DNA of 64,000 bases from Actinomyces haliotis (GTDB lineage: Bacteria; Actinomycetota; Actinomycetes; Actinomycetales; Actinomycetaceae), in contig NZ_JACWNA010000005.1 of assembly GCF_015355765.1 (NCBI RefSeq), positions 62,001-126,000 of the forward strand, in the 5' to 3' direction. A model generated the notes under the pieces. That model searched no databases. It was not told the origin of the DNA and saw nothing but the letters and a program-made list of their open reading frames with translations. The translations under genes and the position numbers were made by a program. Numbering within the stretch: the first letter of the stretch is position 1; every line of letters begins with the position of its first letter. Shown piece after piece: positions 56,207-64,000 of the stretch.

Positions 56207-57019
56207 ATGACGACTGTGCTGCACCTCGACGACGTCTCCCTGCACCGGGGCGACACCCAGATCCTCGACCACGTCACGTGGGCTGTGGACGAGGGGCAGC
56301 ACTGGGTCCTCCTCGGCCCCAACGGCGCCGGCAAGACGACGATCTCCCGCATCGCCTCCGCCCGTCTCTTCCCCTCCAAGGGCACGGTCGACGTGCTCGA
56401 TGAGCGCATGGGGCGGGTCGACATCTCCGAGCTCCACCCGCGCATCGGCCTGACCTCCTCCGCCCTCGCGCAGAACGTCCTCGGCGGCGAGACGGCCATG
56501 AGCGTCGTCCTGTCCGCCTCGTACGGGCGCATCGGGGTGTGGACCGAGCAGTACGACGACTTCGACGCCGAGCGCGCCCACGCCCTCCTCGACGCCCTCG
56601 GTGCCGGCTCCATCGCCGAGCGCACCTGGGCCAACCTCTCCTCCGGCGAGCGCAAGCGCGTCGAGATCGCCCGCGCCCTCATGCCGGACCCGGAGCTCCT
56701 CATCCTTGACGAGCCCGCCTCCGGCCTCGACGTCGCCGGCCGCGAGCAGCTCCTCGCCGCCCTCACCGAGATCATCTCGGCCCCGGGCTCGCCCTCGATG
56801 CTCCTCGTCACCCACCACCTCGAGGAGATCCCCGTCGGCTTCACCCACGCCCTCGCCCTACGCGACGGGCGGGTCGTCGGGGAGGGCGCCCTCGACGACG
56901 TCCTCACAGACACCACGATGAGTGAGACCTTCGGCATCCCGCTTGAGATCACTAAGGACCGCGGCCGCTACGCCGCGCGCGGTCGAGGCGCGTTCACGAG
57001 CGGCGGGCAGGCCGCCTGA
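56207..57019 (+). CDS. ABC transporter ATP-binding protein, no partner
   Basis: A 270-residue ABC ATPase: Walker A LLGPNGAGKTTISRIAS, Q-loop-position sequence GLTSSALAQNV, signature ANLSSGERKRVEIARALM, Walker B LLILDEPASGLDVAG and H-loop VTHHLEEIPVG. The signature has SSGE in place of SGGQ. No permease or binding protein is adjacent, and it resembles stand-alone ModF/YlmA-type ATPases found next to NfeD/SPFH genes in actinobacteria. ATG 56207 is leaderless by position. An nfeD gene follows after 75 bases. Confidence 0.88.
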   Translation: MTTVLHLDDVSLHRGDTQILDHVTWAVDEGQHWVLLGPNGAGKTTISRIASARLFPSKGTVDVLDERMGRVDISELHPRIGLTSSALAQNVLGGETAMSVVLSASYGRIGVWTEQYDDFDAERAHALLDALGAGSIAERTWANLSSGERKRVEIARALMPDPELLILDEPASGLDVAGREQLLAALTEIISAPGSPSMLLVTHHLEEIPVGFTHALALRDGRVVGEGALDDVLTDTTMSETFGIPLEITKDRGRYAARGRGAFTSGGQAA

Positions 57020-57094
57020 GCGGCCCGAGCCCGAGCAGCCGCGACACGGACCGCACCCGACTGAGGACCAACTGAGGACCAGGAGGACACCCGC

Positions 57095-57547
57095 ATGGCA
57101 TGGCTCTGGTGGCTGGGCGCCGCCCTCGTCCTCGGCGTCATCGAGACGCTGACGACCGACCTCACCTTCCTCATGTTCGCCGGTGGCGCCCTCGGCGGAT
57201 CCGCCGCCGCCGCACTCGGCGCGCCCTTCTGGGGACAGGTCCTCGTCTTCGCCCTCGTCTCCACGCTCCTGCTCGCCGCCGTCCGCCCCGCGATCAAGCG
57301 GCGCATGGAGGCCAGCGCACCCAGCATGCGCACCAACGTGGACGCCCAGATCGGTCGCGAGGCGACCGCCCTCACGACGGTCGACGCGCACGGCGGCCGG
57401 GTGCGCCTCGGCGGGGAGGAGTGGAGCGCCCGCCTCGCACCCCCGCCCGGCGGTGGCTACGGCGCCGCCCCCGCCAACCTCGATGTCGGGGCGCTCGCTC
57501 GCGTCATCGCCATCGACGGCGCCGTCGCCGTCGTCGAGCCCGCCTGA
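57095..57547 (+). CDS. NfeD family membrane protein
   Basis: A 150-residue short NfeD protein: two to three N-terminal membrane segments (WLWWLGAALVLGVIETLTTD, FLMFAGGALGGSAAAAL, GQVLVFALVSTLLLAAV) followed by a C-terminal OB-fold domain (IGREATALTTVDAHGGRVRL, ending VIAIDGAVAVVEP). Short NfeD proteins partner SPFH/stomatin proteins in membrane microdomains. ATG 57095 has AGGAGG upstream. The SPFH gene follows after 65 bases. Confidence 0.9.
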   Translation: MAWLWWLGAALVLGVIETLTTDLTFLMFAGGALGGSAAAALGAPFWGQVLVFALVSTLLLAAVRPAIKRRMEASAPSMRTNVDAQIGREATALTTVDAHGGRVRLGGEEWSARLAPPPGGGYGAAPANLDVGALARVIAIDGAVAVVEPA

Positions 57548-57612
57548 GCGCGGACCCTCGCGCCGGCCCCACAGACAGCTCCAGCTCACGACCACCCAAG
57601 AAAGGCCCGGCC

Positions 57613-58791
57613 ATGGCAGCAGCCTCGACCGTCTCCCTCGTCGTCCTCCTCCTCATCGCGCTGTTCGTCGTCGTCGCCATCGCCAAGGCGATCCGGATCG
57701 TGCCGCAGTCGAACGCGATCATCGTGGAGCGCCTGGGCAAGTTCCAGGCCGAGTTCGGCGCCGGACTCCACTTCCTCGTCCCCTTCATCGACCGGGTCCG
57801 CACGACGGTCGACCTGCGCGAGCAGGTCGTGTCCTTCCCGCCGCAGCCCGTCATCACCTCCGACAACCTCGTCGTCTCCATCGACTCCGTCATCTACTAC
57901 CAGGTGACCGACCCCAAGCGGGCCACCTACGAGATCGCCAACTACCTCCAGGCCATCGAGCAGCTCACCGTCACGACGCTGCGCAACGTCATCGGCTCCA
58001 TGGACCTCGAGCAGACGCTGACGAGCCGCGACCAGATCAACGGCCAGCTGCGCGGCGTCCTGGACCAGGCGACCGGCCGCTGGGGCATCCGTGTGAGCAA
58101 CGTCGAGCTCAAGTCCATCGACCCGCCCGCCTCGATCCAGGGCGCCATGGAGCAGCAGATGCGCGCCGAGCGCGACCGTCGCGCCGCCATCCTCACCGCC
58201 GAGGGCGTCAAGCAGTCCCAGATCCTCACGGCCGAGGGTGACAAGCAGTCCGCCATCCTCCGCGCGGAGGGCCAGGCACAGTCCGCGATCCTCAAGGCCC
58301 AGGGTGAGTCCCGAGCGATCCTCCAGGTCTTCGACGCGATCCACCGCGGCAACGCCGACCCCAAGCTCCTCGCCTACCAGTACCTCCAGACGCTGCCCAA
58401 GATCGCCAACGGCAACAGCTCCAAGATGTGGATCGTCCCCACCGAGTTCACGGCCGCCCTCGACGGCATCGCCGGCGCTCTCGGCGGCAAGGACGGCGCG
58501 GGGGCCTCCGGCTCCGGTGCGTTCCGCAGCGGCGGCGGCGACGAGGAGACCGTCGGGGTGGACCTGTCCGGAATGGACTCGGGTCTCGACATCGCCTCCG
58601 ACCTCGCGGCCACGAACCTGCAGACTCCGGAGGAGGCGCTGGCACAGGCTCGCGGTGAGGCCGAGTCCGCGACCCGCGAGGCCTCCGACGAGTCCGCGAC
58701 GGCACGCGGCTCCCGAGGCCCGGCGCAGGAGCCGTCCGCGCCGCCGTCGATTCCGCCGACGCGTCCTGACCAAGGCGGTCAGCAGGGCTGA
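57613..58791 (+). CDS. SPFH/Band 7 (stomatin-like) protein
   Basis: A 392-residue membrane scaffold protein. One N-terminal hydrophobic segment (TVSLVVLLLIALFVVVAIA) leads into the Band 7 domain (RIVPQSNAIIVERLGKF, VVSFPPQPVITSDNLVVSID, NVIGSMDLEQTLTSRDQING), then a helical tail with repeated AEGxKQSxIL units (TAEGVKQSQIL, TAEGDKQSAIL, RAEGQAQSAIL, KAQGESRAIL) predicted to drive oligomerisation. The last 120 residues are G/S/A/E-rich and disordered. Pairs with the preceding NfeD. ATG 57613 has AAAGG upstream. Confidence 0.93.
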   Translation: MAAASTVSLVVLLLIALFVVVAIAKAIRIVPQSNAIIVERLGKFQAEFGAGLHFLVPFIDRVRTTVDLREQVVSFPPQPVITSDNLVVSIDSVIYYQVTDPKRATYEIANYLQAIEQLTVTTLRNVIGSMDLEQTLTSRDQINGQLRGVLDQATGRWGIRVSNVELKSIDPPASIQGAMEQQMRAERDRRAAILTAEGVKQSQILTAEGDKQSAILRAEGQAQSAILKAQGESRAILQVFDAIHRGNADPKLLAYQYLQTLPKIANGNSSKMWIVPTEFTAALDGIAGALGGKDGAGASGSGAFRSGGGDEETVGVDLSGMDSGLDIASDLAATNLQTPEEALAQARGEAESATREASDESATARGSRGPAQEPSAPPSIPPTRPDQGGQQG

Positions 58792-58849
58792 CGGACCCCG
58801 CCGTCAAGCGGCTCCACCCGCAGCCGCGGCAGGGGCACGACGCTCACTC

Positions 58850-58886
58850 ACCGGCCCCGTCCGAGTACTGCTCGGGCGGGGCCGGT
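58850..58886. terminator. Hairpin after the SPFH gene
   Basis: A 16-base stem with one mismatch (58850-58865 with 58871-58886) and a five-base loop, between the SPFH gene and the ABC exporter promoter. Probable terminator. Confidence 0.65.
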
Positions 58887-58949
58887 GACATGCGCCGCAA
58901 ACGTCGAGGAACCGTGCACCGGGTGCAGACACCGGAGGGCGAGCGGGCT

Positions 58950-58955
58950 TAACCT
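58950..58955 (+). promoter_or_regulatory. -10 of leaderless ABC exporter gene
   Basis: TAACCT ends seven bases before GTG 58963; no ribosome-binding site lies between. Confidence 0.45.
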
Positions 58956-58962
58956 TCCTCGC

Positions 58963-60723
58963 GTGCTATTCAAGACCCTGCGTCACTATCTGAGCCCGTA
59001 CTGGGGCTCGCTGCTCGCAGTCTTCGTCCTCAAGATCATGGAGACGGTCGCCGCGCTGTCCCTGCCGACCCTCAACGCCGACATCATCAACGACGGCGTC
59101 ATCACGGGGGACACGGACAAGATCTGGCACCTCGGAGCCGCGATGCTCGCGCTCACCGCGGTCCAGGGCGTCGTCGCCGTCCTCGGCACCTACCTCGCCG
59201 CCAGGGCCGCCATGGGGCTCGGCCGCGAGATGCGCCGCGACATCTTCACCCACGTGCAGCGCTTCAACCTCGAGGAGGTCTCGCGCTTCGGCGCACCCTC
59301 CCTCATCACGCGGTCCACGAACGACATCCAGCAGATTCAGATGGTCGTCTTCATGATCTGCGCCATGATGCTCATGGCCCCGATCATGCTCGTCGGCGGC
59401 ACCATCATGGCGCTCCGCGTCGACGTTCCGCTCTCGGGCCTCCTGCTCGTGCTCATCCCGCTGCTGCTCATCATCCTCGGCGTCATCATGAGCAGGCTCC
59501 TGCCCTACTTCAAGGTCATGCAGGCGCGAATCGACCGGGTCAACCTCGTCATGCGCGAGCAGATCCAGGGCGTGCGCGTCATCCGGGCCTTCGTCCGCCA
59601 GCCCCAGCGCGACGAGGTCTTCCGCGTCGCGAACGACGATCTCACCGACACCTCCCTGCGCATCGGGCGCCTCTTCGCGATCCTGTTCCCGAGCGTCATG
59701 GTCGTCATGAACCTCGCCAGCGTCGGCGTCATGTGGTTCGGCGGCCACCGGATCGACTCGGGCGGCATGGAGGTGGGCGACATCATGGCCTTCCTCAACT
59801 ACATCATGCAGATCCTCTTCTCCGTCATGATCGCGGTCATGCTCGTGACGGTGCTGCCGCGCGCCCAGGTCGCCGCCGACCGCTTCCAGGAGGTGCTCGC
59901 CGTCGAGCCCTCGATCACCGTGCCCGCCTCACCGCAGCACCTGCCGGAGCCGACCGGTCTGGCCGCCGGCACCGGCCGCGGCCGCGAGGTCCGGCTCGAC
60001 CACGTCACCTTCCGCTACCCGGGCGCCGACGCCCCGGTGATCGCCGACGTCGACCTCACGCTCGAGGCCGGCCGGACCACCGCCTTCATCGGCTCCACCG
60101 GCTCCGGCAAGACCACTCTCATCAACCTCATCCCACGCCTCCTCGACGTCTCCGAGGGCGCCGTCACCATCGACGGCGTCGACGTGCGCGAGCTGGACCC
60201 CGTCGAGCTGCGCTCGAGCGTCGCCACCGTCCCTCAGAAGGCCTACCTCTTCTCGGGAACGATCCGCACGACCCTCCAGCACGGCAAGGACGGCGCCACG
60301 GACGAGGAGCTGTGGACCGCCCTCGACGCAGCGCAGGCCTCGGACTTCGTCCAGCAGCTCGACGACGGACTCGACCACGAGGTCGAGCAGGGCGGCGTCA
60401 ACTTCTCCGGAGGCCAGCGCCAGCGCCTCGCCATCGCCCGCGCCCTCGTGCGCGAGGCCGGCGTCTACGTCTTCGACGACTCCTTCTCCGCCCTCGACTA
60501 CGCGACCGATGCGCGGCTGCGAGCCGGCCTGCCCGCCGCGACCGGTGGTGCGACGGTCGTCGTCGTCGCCCAGCGCGTCGCCTCGATCCGCTCCGCGGAC
60601 CGCATCGTCGTCCTCGACGAGGGACGGGTCGTCGGCGTGGGCTCCCACGACGAGCTCATGGACACGTGCCCGACCTACTCGGAGATCGTCCTGTCCCAGA
60701 TCAGCGCGGAGGAGGCGGCATGA
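58963..60723 (+). CDS. Heterodimeric ABC exporter, subunit with degenerate site
   Basis: A 586-residue half-transporter: six membrane segments in the first 300 residues, then the ATPase. Walker A is IGSTGSGKTTLINL and the signature VNFSGGQRQRLAIARAL is canonical, but Walker B is VYVFDDSFSALD (Asp in place of the catalytic Glu) and the switch histidine is replaced by Gln in VVAQRVASI. These are the marks of the degenerate subunit of asymmetric exporters such as TM287/288. GTG 58963 is preferred over GTG 58885 because of the -10 and the family start. Its stop overlaps the partner gene's ATG. Confidence 0.9.
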   Translation: MLFKTLRHYLSPYWGSLLAVFVLKIMETVAALSLPTLNADIINDGVITGDTDKIWHLGAAMLALTAVQGVVAVLGTYLAARAAMGLGREMRRDIFTHVQRFNLEEVSRFGAPSLITRSTNDIQQIQMVVFMICAMMLMAPIMLVGGTIMALRVDVPLSGLLLVLIPLLLIILGVIMSRLLPYFKVMQARIDRVNLVMREQIQGVRVIRAFVRQPQRDEVFRVANDDLTDTSLRIGRLFAILFPSVMVVMNLASVGVMWFGGHRIDSGGMEVGDIMAFLNYIMQILFSVMIAVMLVTVLPRAQVAADRFQEVLAVEPSITVPASPQHLPEPTGLAAGTGRGREVRLDHVTFRYPGADAPVIADVDLTLEAGRTTAFIGSTGSGKTTLINLIPRLLDVSEGAVTIDGVDVRELDPVELRSSVATVPQKAYLFSGTIRTTLQHGKDGATDEELWTALDAAQASDFVQQLDDGLDHEVEQGGVNFSGGQRQRLAIARALVREAGVYVFDDSFSALDYATDARLRAGLPAATGGATVVVVAQRVASIRSADRIVVLDEGRVVGVGSHDELMDTCPTYSEIVLSQISAEEAA

Positions 60724-62711
60724 GCCGTGGACCGGGCCCCAAGGCCCCGAACCAGAAGGCCAAGAACTTCGGCCCCACGATGCGCCGCCTCATCGGGACG
60801 CTGCGCCCTGAGCGCGGGCTCATCGCCCTCGCGCTGCTCCTCACCACCGTCTCGGTCGTGCTCAACGTCGTCGCCCCCAAGATCATGGCCCACGCGACCA
60901 ACGTGATCTTCGGCGGCGTCATGGGAAAGATGCTGGCCGCCAAGGGCGTCCCGCCGGGCGTGTCGGGCGAGCAGCTCGCCCAGGCGCTCCGCGCCGCCGG
61001 CCAGTCGAAGTACGCCGACATGGTGTCCCAGTACGACGTCGTCTCCGGCCAGGGCATGGACTTCGACAAGCTCGCCAGGATCCTCCTGGCGACCCTCGCC
61101 GTCTACGTCCTGTCCGCCGTGTTCCTGTGGCTCCAGGGCCTCATCCTCACCGGGGTCGTCCAGCGCACCGCTCGAGCGCTCCGCGCCGACGTCGAGGAGA
61201 AGGTCAACCTCGTCCCGCTGTCGTACCTCGACCACGGGAGCCGCGGCGACATGCTGTCCCGCCTCACCAACGACGTCGACAACATCAGCCAGACCCTGCA
61301 GCAGACCATGTCGCAGGCCTTCAGCGCGATCCTCACCATCGTCGGCGTCGTGGTCATGATGCTGACGATCTCCGTGCGCCTCTCCCTCGTGGCGCTGTGC
61401 ACCATCCCCGTGGCCGCCGTCCTCACGGTCCTCATCGCCAAGCGCGCCCAGCCGCGCTTCACCGAGCAGTGGAAGGCCACCGGCGACGTCTCCGGCATCG
61501 TCGAGGAGGCCTTCACGGGCCACGAGGCGGTCGCGCTGTTCAGCTCCGAGGCCGAGTTCGTCCGGATGTTCGACCGGGACAACCAGCGCCTCTACGAGGG
61601 CTCCTACAAGGCCCAGTGGATCTCCGGCACCATCCAGCCGGTCATGCGCCTGGTCTCCAACCTCAACTTCGTCATCGTCGCTGTCGTCGGCGGTGTGCGC
61701 GTCTCCAACGGCACCATGACGCTCGGCGACGTGCAGGCCTTCCTGCAGTACTCCCAGCAGTTCGGCCAGCCGATCACCCAGCTCGCCTCCATGGCGAACC
61801 TGGTCCAGTCCGGTGCGGCCTCCGCCGAGCGCGTCTTCGAGATCCTCGACGCTCCCGAGGAGCGCGACGCCGCGGCGTCGAGCGACCTGCCCGAGCCGGT
61901 GCGCGGCCGCGTCGTCTTCGACCACGTCCGCTTCTCCTACAGCCCGGACACCGAGCTCATCACCGACCTCAACCTCACCGTCGAGCCCGGCCAGACCGTC
62001 GCCATCGTCGGGCCGACGGGCGCCGGCAAGACGACGCTCGTCAACCTGCTCCTGCGCTTCTACGACCCGCAGTCGGGCACCATCACGCTGGACGGCGTGA
62101 GCACGCAGGACCTCACCCGTGACGCCCTGCGCGAGCAGATCGGCATGGTCCTCCAGGACACCTGGCTCTTCGAGGGCACCATCGGGGAGAACATCGCCTT
62201 CGGCTCCGCCGGTGCCACCCAGGAGCAGGTCATCGCGGCCGCCCGCGCCGCGAGCGTCGACCACATCGTCTCCGCCCTGCCCAAGGGCTACGACACCGTC
62301 ATCGACGACTCCGGCTCCGGAGTCTCCGCCGGCGAGAAGCAGCTCATCACGATCGCTCGAGCCTTCCTCGCGGACCGGCAGATCCTCGTCCTCGACGAGG
62401 CGACGAGCTCGGTCGACACCCGCACCGAGCTCCTCGTCCAGAAGGCCATGGTCGAGCTGCGCGAGGGCCGCACCGCCTTCGTCATCGCCCACCGGCTCTC
62501 CACGATCCGCGACGCCGACGTCATCCTCGTCATGCAGCACGGCGACATCGTCGAGCAGGGAAGTCACGACGAGCTCATCGCCGCCCAGGGCGCCTACTAC
62601 GAGCTCTACCAGAGCCAGTTCGCCGGGTCCGCGGGGCGCGAGGAGGAGCCGGCCGTCGAGCGCGACCCGCTGCTCAACGACGTCGGCTACCGGCCGAGGC
62701 ACCGGAAGTGA
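60720..62711 (+). CDS. Heterodimeric ABC exporter, catalytic subunit
   Basis: A 663-residue half-transporter, partner of the preceding gene. The membrane part is longer because of an extracytoplasmic insertion (about residues 65-120, AKGVPPGVSGEQLAQALRAA). The ATPase has Walker A VGPTGAGKTTLVNL, a complete Walker B ILVLDEATSSVD and switch histidine IAHRLSTI, but the signature is degenerate, GVSAGEKQLITIARAF. With the first subunit's canonical signature this forms one working ATP site. ATG 60720 overlaps the upstream stop. Drug or lipid export is the usual role; substrate unknown. Confidence 0.92.
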   Translation: MSRGPGPKAPNQKAKNFGPTMRRLIGTLRPERGLIALALLLTTVSVVLNVVAPKIMAHATNVIFGGVMGKMLAAKGVPPGVSGEQLAQALRAAGQSKYADMVSQYDVVSGQGMDFDKLARILLATLAVYVLSAVFLWLQGLILTGVVQRTARALRADVEEKVNLVPLSYLDHGSRGDMLSRLTNDVDNISQTLQQTMSQAFSAILTIVGVVVMMLTISVRLSLVALCTIPVAAVLTVLIAKRAQPRFTEQWKATGDVSGIVEEAFTGHEAVALFSSEAEFVRMFDRDNQRLYEGSYKAQWISGTIQPVMRLVSNLNFVIVAVVGGVRVSNGTMTLGDVQAFLQYSQQFGQPITQLASMANLVQSGAASAERVFEILDAPEERDAAASSDLPEPVRGRVVFDHVRFSYSPDTELITDLNLTVEPGQTVAIVGPTGAGKTTLVNLLLRFYDPQSGTITLDGVSTQDLTRDALREQIGMVLQDTWLFEGTIGENIAFGSAGATQEQVIAAARAASVDHIVSALPKGYDTVIDDSGSGVSAGEKQLITIARAFLADRQILVLDEATSSVDTRTELLVQKAMVELREGRTAFVIAHRLSTIRDADVILVMQHGDIVEQGSHDELIAAQGAYYELYQSQFAGSAGREEEPAVERDPLLNDVGYRPRHRK

Positions 62712-63592
62712 TCCTCCGCATCGACGGCCTCGAGGGCCTGGACGACGGATCCGTCCAGGCCCTCCTGGCCGACTACACGAGCCTCACTGACGTCGCGCTG
62801 CGGCGCCGCCTCGAGACGGAGCGCGGGCTCTACATAGCCGAGTCCTCCAAGGTCATCGTCCGCGCAGTCGAGGCCGGTCACGCCCCGCGCTCCTTCCTCA
62901 TGGCGGAGCGCTGGCACGACGAGCTCCGCCCCGTCATCGCTGCGGCGAACGGCACCGACGGGCAGGAGGACGGCGGCGACGTCCCCGTTATCATCGCGCC
63001 GGAGGAGGTCCTCGAGACCATCACCGGGTTCCACCTGCACCGCGGCGCGCTCGCTGCGATGAACCGGCCGGTCCTGCCGGGCGTGGGCGAACTCCTCGCC
63101 TCCGCGCGGGGAGGCGAGGGCGCCCGCCGCGTGGCCGTCCTGGAGGACCTCGTCGACCACACCAACGTGGGCGCGGCCTTCCGCTCCGCAGCCGCTCTCG
63201 GAATCGACGCCGTCCTCGTGACGCCGCGCTGCGCCGACCCGCTCTACCGCCGCAGCGTCCGCGTCTCCATGGGCACCGTCTTCCAGGTCCCGTGGACCCG
63301 GATCGACCGCTGGCCGGCTCTCGACGAGCTCCACGAGGCCGGCTTCACGGTCGCCGCGATGGCGCTGTCGGACGACTCCGTGAGCCTCGACGAGTTCTCG
63401 GCCTCGCTTTCCTGCGCCGGGCAGGACTCCCGCGTGGCGATCGTGCTCGGGACCGAGGGGGACGGCCTGGCCCGTCGCACCATCACGGCGGCCGACGCCG
63501 TCGTCCGCATCCCGATGGCCGGGGGAGTGGACTCCCTCAACGTCGCTGCCGCGGCCGCCGTCGCCTACTGGGAGCTGCGGGTCCGCGACTGA
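62708..63592 (+). CDS. TrmH/SpoU-family RNA 2'-O-methyltransferase
   Basis: A 294-residue SPOUT methyltransferase. An N-terminal substrate-binding domain (LRRRLETERGLYIAESSKVI) is followed by the knot: LEDLVDHTNVGAAFRSAAAL (motif 1 with N and R), VLGTEGDGLARRTI (motif 2) and VRIPMAGGVDSLNVAAAAAV (motif 3). It uses SAM to methylate ribose in rRNA or tRNA; target not determinable, some relatives confer resistance to ribosome-binding antibiotics. GTG 62708 overlaps the exporter stop (GTGA), so it is translated with the exporter genes. Confidence 0.92.
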   Translation: MILRIDGLEGLDDGSVQALLADYTSLTDVALRRRLETERGLYIAESSKVIVRAVEAGHAPRSFLMAERWHDELRPVIAAANGTDGQEDGGDVPVIIAPEEVLETITGFHLHRGALAAMNRPVLPGVGELLASARGGEGARRVAVLEDLVDHTNVGAAFRSAAALGIDAVLVTPRCADPLYRRSVRVSMGTVFQVPWTRIDRWPALDELHEAGFTVAAMALSDDSVSLDEFSASLSCAGQDSRVAIVLGTEGDGLARRTITAADAVVRIPMAGGVDSLNVAAAAAVAYWELRVRD

Positions 63593-63612
63593 CCGGGCGA
63601 CCGCCGACGAGC

Positions 63613-63658
63613 ACGGCTGAGGGCCGGTTCCCCCGCGGGGGAACCGGCCCTCAGCCGT
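63613..63658. terminator. Bidirectional hairpin before the window end
   Basis: Perfect 22-base arms (63613-63634, 63637-63658) around two bases, between the convergent methyltransferase and PTS IIA genes. No T-tract. Confidence 0.8.
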
Positions 63659-63676
63659 CGTGCGGAGCGCTGACCG

Positions 63677-64000
63677 TCAGGCGGTGACGCGGATGAGCGG
63701 GGCGCCCGGGGCGACCTCGCCGTCCGCGACGACCTCGACGGAGGAGAACTTCGCGGTATTCGTGATGAGCAGCGGGGTGGTCAGCTGGTAGCCGGCCTCC
63801 TCGACGACGGAGCGGTCGACCCGGACCAGCTCCTGCCCGGCCTCGACCCGGTCGCCCTGCTTGACCTTGACGTCGAAGCCCTTGCCCTCGAGGTTGACGG
63901 TGTCGATGCCGACGTGGATGAGGATCTCGACGCCGGAGTCGAGCGTGATGCCGTAGGCGTGGCCCGAGGAGGGGGCGACCACGACGGTGCCGGCGGCGGG
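63677..64000 (-). CDS. PTS glucose-type EIIA domain, C-terminal part
   Basis: The minus-strand frame is open to base 64000, so the gene starts beyond the window; 107 residues are visible. EIIA-Glc receives phosphate from HPr on a histidine and passes it to EIIB. TLDSGVEILIHVGIDTVNLEG contains the phosphorylated histidine, followed by VKVKQGDRVEAGQELVRVD and the closing VEVVADGEVAPGAPLIRV. Whether it is a free Crr-like protein or the end of a longer EIICBA cannot be decided here. Confidence 0.9.
   Translation of the reverse strand, partial: PAAGTVVVAPSSGHAYGITLDSGVEILIHVGIDTVNLEGKGFDVKVKQGDRVEAGQELVRVDRSVVEEAGYQLTTPLLITNTAKFSSVEVVADGEVAPGAPLIRVTA

Overview
The window is very GC-rich chromosome from a high-GC Gram-positive bacterium. 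Gene content and order point to Actinomycetota, most likely Actinomycetaceae (Actinomyces/Schaalia-like). The pointers are the order lepA–hemW–DUF3097–hrcA–dnaJ–rsmE–phoH–ybeY–corC–era–recO–uppS, a bifunctional PutA without a DNA-binding domain, a divergent glgC/glgA pair, a GlyQS-type glycyl-tRNA synthetase beside a zinc regulon, frequent GTG starts and many apparently leaderless genes. The family assignment is an inference; no rRNA or other marker was compared.

Layout. 1-4548: end of lepA, a MOSC protein, trmB and hemW, tightly packed. 4582-6876: a single RloC/PrrC-like AAA_13 ATPase of visibly lower GC on the opposite strand, the clearest foreign islet. 7073-12580: DUF2316 protein, small membrane protein, DUF1295 protein, acyl-CoA ligase, AIF-type flavoprotein and DUF4298 protein. 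12774-17848: NhaD-like antiporter, DUF3097, then hrcA-dnaJ behind a CIRCE operator. 17915-25714: an accessory block separating dnaJ from rsmE, with a quinone reductase/MarR pair and its own palindrome, decayed GNAT genes, an ABC exporter of bacitracin/lantibiotic-resistance type divergent from a two-component system, and yggS. 25797-30988: rsmE-phoH-ybeY-corC-era. 31011-36665: a membrane-anchored hydrolase and putA. 36966-38957: a leucine-rich leader peptide with hairpin, then leuA. 39135-41704: recO, uppS, arcC. 41732-45149: zinc uptake operon znuA-znuC-znuB-zur, divergent from glyS (45325-46719). 46874-53703: YibE/F protein, lipoprotein, dus, SDR, SixA phosphatase, serB, glgC. 54024-63592: glgA, a hypothetical protein, an ABC ATPase, NfeD, SPFH protein, a heterodimeric ABC exporter and an RNA methyltransferase. 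63677-64000: end of a PTS glucose-type IIA gene.

How the genes fit together. The conserved core is translation, ribosome maturation and protein quality control (LepA, TrmB, RsmE, YbeY, Era, Dus, TrmH, HrcA/DnaJ) plus glycogen synthesis and proline/leucine metabolism. Several local circuits can be read directly: CIRCE-HrcA, a MarR palindrome, an 18-bp palindrome in a divergent two-component/ABC module, a Zur-like box inside the znuA promoter, and leucine attenuation. Long GC-rich hairpins without T-tracts end most transcription units. No rRNA, tRNA, CRISPR array, transposase or phage gene was recognised.
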